Assembly (NCBI GenBank): GCA_027053695.1
Contig: JALUHL010000244.1
Coordinates: 1-6,230 of the forward strand
DNA: 6,230 nt
DNA from: Ghiorsea sp.
GTDB lineage: Bacteria > Pseudomonadota > Zetaproteobacteria > Mariprofundales > Mariprofundaceae
Reading direction: 5' to 3'
Below the pieces are notes generated by a model. The model worked only from the letters and a program-made list of their open reading frames with translations, ran no database searches and was not told where the DNA came from. The position numbers were made by a program, and so were the translations under genes. Below, piece by piece: positions 4,462 to 6,230 of the stretch; within the stretch, counting starts at the first letter, position 1, and each line of letters starts with the position of its first letter.

Positions 4462-6230
4462 ATGGCGACAATTCTTGGTTTAGATTTAGGAACAAACTCC
4501 ATTGGTTGGGGACTATTGGAAGCTTCTGATCAACGAGGTAATGATTTTACTGGTATCATTAACTCTGGCGTTCGTATATTTCAAGAAGGCGTAGATAGAA
4601 CACCACAAGGTGCTGAGCAGTCTAAAAATGCCACGCGACGAGAAAAACGTGGAGAGCGTAAGCTGCACAAACGTAGAAATCAGCGCAGGGAAGCCCTCAA
4701 ACATTTGTTCATTGAACATAAACTATTGCCCTCGGATGAAGAACAATGGCGACAGGTCATGTCTGTAAATCCCTATAAAGCTAGAGCAAATCTTCTTCAT
4801 TTACAGCAAACACATGTTGAAAAGAACGCACAGGCATGGCTTTATTCATTAGGGCGAGCTTTGTATCATATCAATCAACGCCGTGGCTTTAAGAGCAATC
4901 GCAAATCAGGTGAGAGTGATGGGAAAGTAGCTACAGCACTTGTGGAACTAGAGAAACAGATTCAAGAAGGTGGTTTTGAAACATTGGGGCAGTATTTGTA
5001 CTCACTTGACCCAAGAGAGCAACGTATTCGTGGTCGTTATACCAAGCGCAGTATGTATGAGCATGAATTTGAAGTATTGTGGAATCATCTAGCGCCATTT
5101 TATCCAGATAAACTCAACAATGACTTAAAAGATAAGGTTTATTACACTATTTTTTATCAACGACCACTAAAAAATCAAAAGTTTTTGGTTGGTTTGTGTG
5201 AGTTTGAGAAACAACAAGTTGTGAATAAGAAAGGTGAAAAGGTTTGGGTAGGCAAAAAACGTAGCCCTAAAGGCACATGGTATGCCCAGCAATTTCGCTT
5301 ACTTTCAGAAGTGAATAACTTAAAAGTGATTGATGGCAGTGATGAATGGCAATTGGCTGAGGACTTGGATTTAAGAGATAAGCTTGTTGCGGCATTAGAA
5401 AAGAAAAAGACTATGAATTTTAGTGCAATTCGTAAGCTCTTATTCAATGATGGGCATCAGCATTGGGAGCATATCCGATTCAATCTTGAAGAAGGTGGAA
5501 GAGATAAGCTTAAAGGCAATGAAGTGGAAGCTTCCCTACGCACGATTCTGAAAAAGAAATATAATGATTTAAGCGTTGAGCAGCGTGACAAACTGGTTCA
5601 TGATCTATTATTTATTGAAGATGAACAAGTGCTTTTGAGGCATTGTCAGCAATTGGGTGAAGCGCTTGATTTAAGCGATGAACAAATCGAAAAACTAAGT
5701 AAAATTAAGCTTCAGGATGGTTACGGGCATCTTTCAGAAAAAGCTATGAAGAAGCTTCTGCCATACTTAGAGAAAGGCTTAAAATATACTGATGCAGTGG
5801 AAGCAGTAGGTTATCAGCGAAAAGATCAGCAAGATGATACGATAATTCCGCAATTGGGTGAGCCGCCACAATTGAGAAACCCTATTGTGCAAAAAGCACT
5901 GTATGAGGTTCGCAAGGTCGTCAATGCGATTGTGCGTGAATACGGTAAACCTGACTTCATTCGTGTGGAAATGGCTAGAGATTTGAAGCAGTCAAGCAAA
6001 CAGCGTAAAGAGGTGAGTTTCCAGAATGCTAAAAATCGTAGGCGGAATGAAGAGATTAAAAAACGACTTCAAGATGAATATGGTATTCACAACCCAAGTC
6101 GTAATGACATCATCAAATTCCGTTTGTGGGAAGAGTGCAATAAGCAATGCCCATATACAGGTAAACCTATTAATGCTGCCATGTTGTTTTCTTCGGAAGT
6201 TGAAATTGAGCATATTCTGCCATACTCACG
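4462..6230 (+). CDS. cas9: CRISPR-associated endonuclease Cas9, probable type II-C (3'-truncated by the window)
   Basis: RNA-guided DNA endonuclease that uses a crRNA:tracrRNA duplex to cut both strands of invading DNA. The frame is open to the window edge: 589 full codons, no stop. Visible in order are RuvC-I, ILGLDLGTNSIGWGLLE (catalytic Asp8); an arginine-rich bridge helix (about 58-80, RREKRGERKLHKRRNQRR); and the REC lobe from about 80, with LYHINQRRGFKSNRK and RPLKNQKFLVGLCEFE (from residue 234). RuvC-II follows as FIRVEMARDLK (Glu503), then the start of HNH, CPYTGKPI...VEIEHILPYS, with His584 as the expected general base. Cys559 and Cys563 may be half of a zinc site completed downstream. 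RuvC-II and HNH fall at nearly the same positions as in N. meningitidis Cas9 (Asp587/His588), so a length near 1,050-1,100 aa is inferred. RuvC-III, the PAM-interacting domain, and any cas1/cas2 lie beyond the window. Confidence 0.96.
   Translation, partial: MATILGLDLGTNSIGWGLLEASDQRGNDFTGIINSGVRIFQEGVDRTPQGAEQSKNATRREKRGERKLHKRRNQRREALKHLFIEHKLLPSDEEQWRQVMSVNPYKARANLLHLQQTHVEKNAQAWLYSLGRALYHINQRRGFKSNRKSGESDGKVATALVELEKQIQEGGFETLGQYLYSLDPREQRIRGRYTKRSMYEHEFEVLWNHLAPFYPDKLNNDLKDKVYYTIFYQRPLKNQKFLVGLCEFEKQQVVNKKGEKVWVGKKRSPKGTWYAQQFRLLSEVNNLKVIDGSDEWQLAEDLDLRDKLVAALEKKKTMNFSAIRKLLFNDGHQHWEHIRFNLEEGGRDKLKGNEVEASLRTILKKKYNDLSVEQRDKLVHDLLFIEDEQVLLRHCQQLGEALDLSDEQIEKLSKIKLQDGYGHLSEKAMKKLLPYLEKGLKYTDAVEAVGYQRKDQQDDTIIPQLGEPPQLRNPIVQKALYEVRKVVNAIVREYGKPDFIRVEMARDLKQSSKQRKEVSFQNAKNRRRNEEIKKRLQDEYGIHNPSRNDIIKFRLWEECNKQCPYTGKPINAAMLFSSEVEIEHILPYS

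Noticed and set aside
5992..6213. 73-aa minus-strand reading frame inside cas9
   Set aside because: It is a shadow of the cas9 coding strand with no recognised domain; the cas9 frame contains the conserved RuvC-II and HNH motifs over the same bases.

Overview
The window looks like chromosomal DNA from a Gram-negative bacterium, most likely a proteobacterium. The reasons are an MltB-type lytic transglycosylase, a lipoprotein of the RlpA type with a SPOR domain, and a PBP5-type carboxypeptidase with a C-terminal membrane anchor, which together form the familiar proteobacterial mltB/rlpA/dacA neighbourhood. The species cannot be named from the sequence alone.

Bases 1-4284 hold five tightly packed plus-strand genes. 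They are a 5'-truncated mltB-like gene, rlpA, a LOG-family nucleotide phosphoribohydrolase, an RluA-family pseudouridine synthase, and dacA. The junctions are a 1-nt gap, an 8-nt overlap, a 2-nt gap and a 7-nt overlap, so this is almost certainly one operon with translational coupling. Three of the products act on peptidoglycan: MltB and RlpA cleave glycan strands and DacA trims stem peptides. The two in the middle belong to nucleotide and RNA metabolism.

Bases 4285-4461 are a compact intergenic region between dacA and cas9. Read on the minus strand it has the layout of a tracrRNA gene. There is a near-consensus -10 box, then an anti-repeat-like stretch ending CATAAC, then a nexus-like segment containing GCAGGCTCTGC, and finally a GC-rich hairpin followed by TTTTT that overlaps the dacA stop codon. 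The cas9 -10 box (TATAAT) lies on the opposite strand over the same bases, so the two promoters would be back to back.

Bases 4462-6230 hold the first 589 codons of a Cas9 gene that runs off the window. RuvC-I, the arginine-rich bridge helix, the REC region, RuvC-II and the start of HNH are all visible. The positions of RuvC-II (E503) and HNH (H584) match a compact type II-C enzyme. No CRISPR array, cas1 or cas2 falls inside the window; they are expected beyond the right end. The main discovery here is a probable type II-C CRISPR-Cas locus with a minus-strand tracrRNA, placed directly behind a cell-wall operon.
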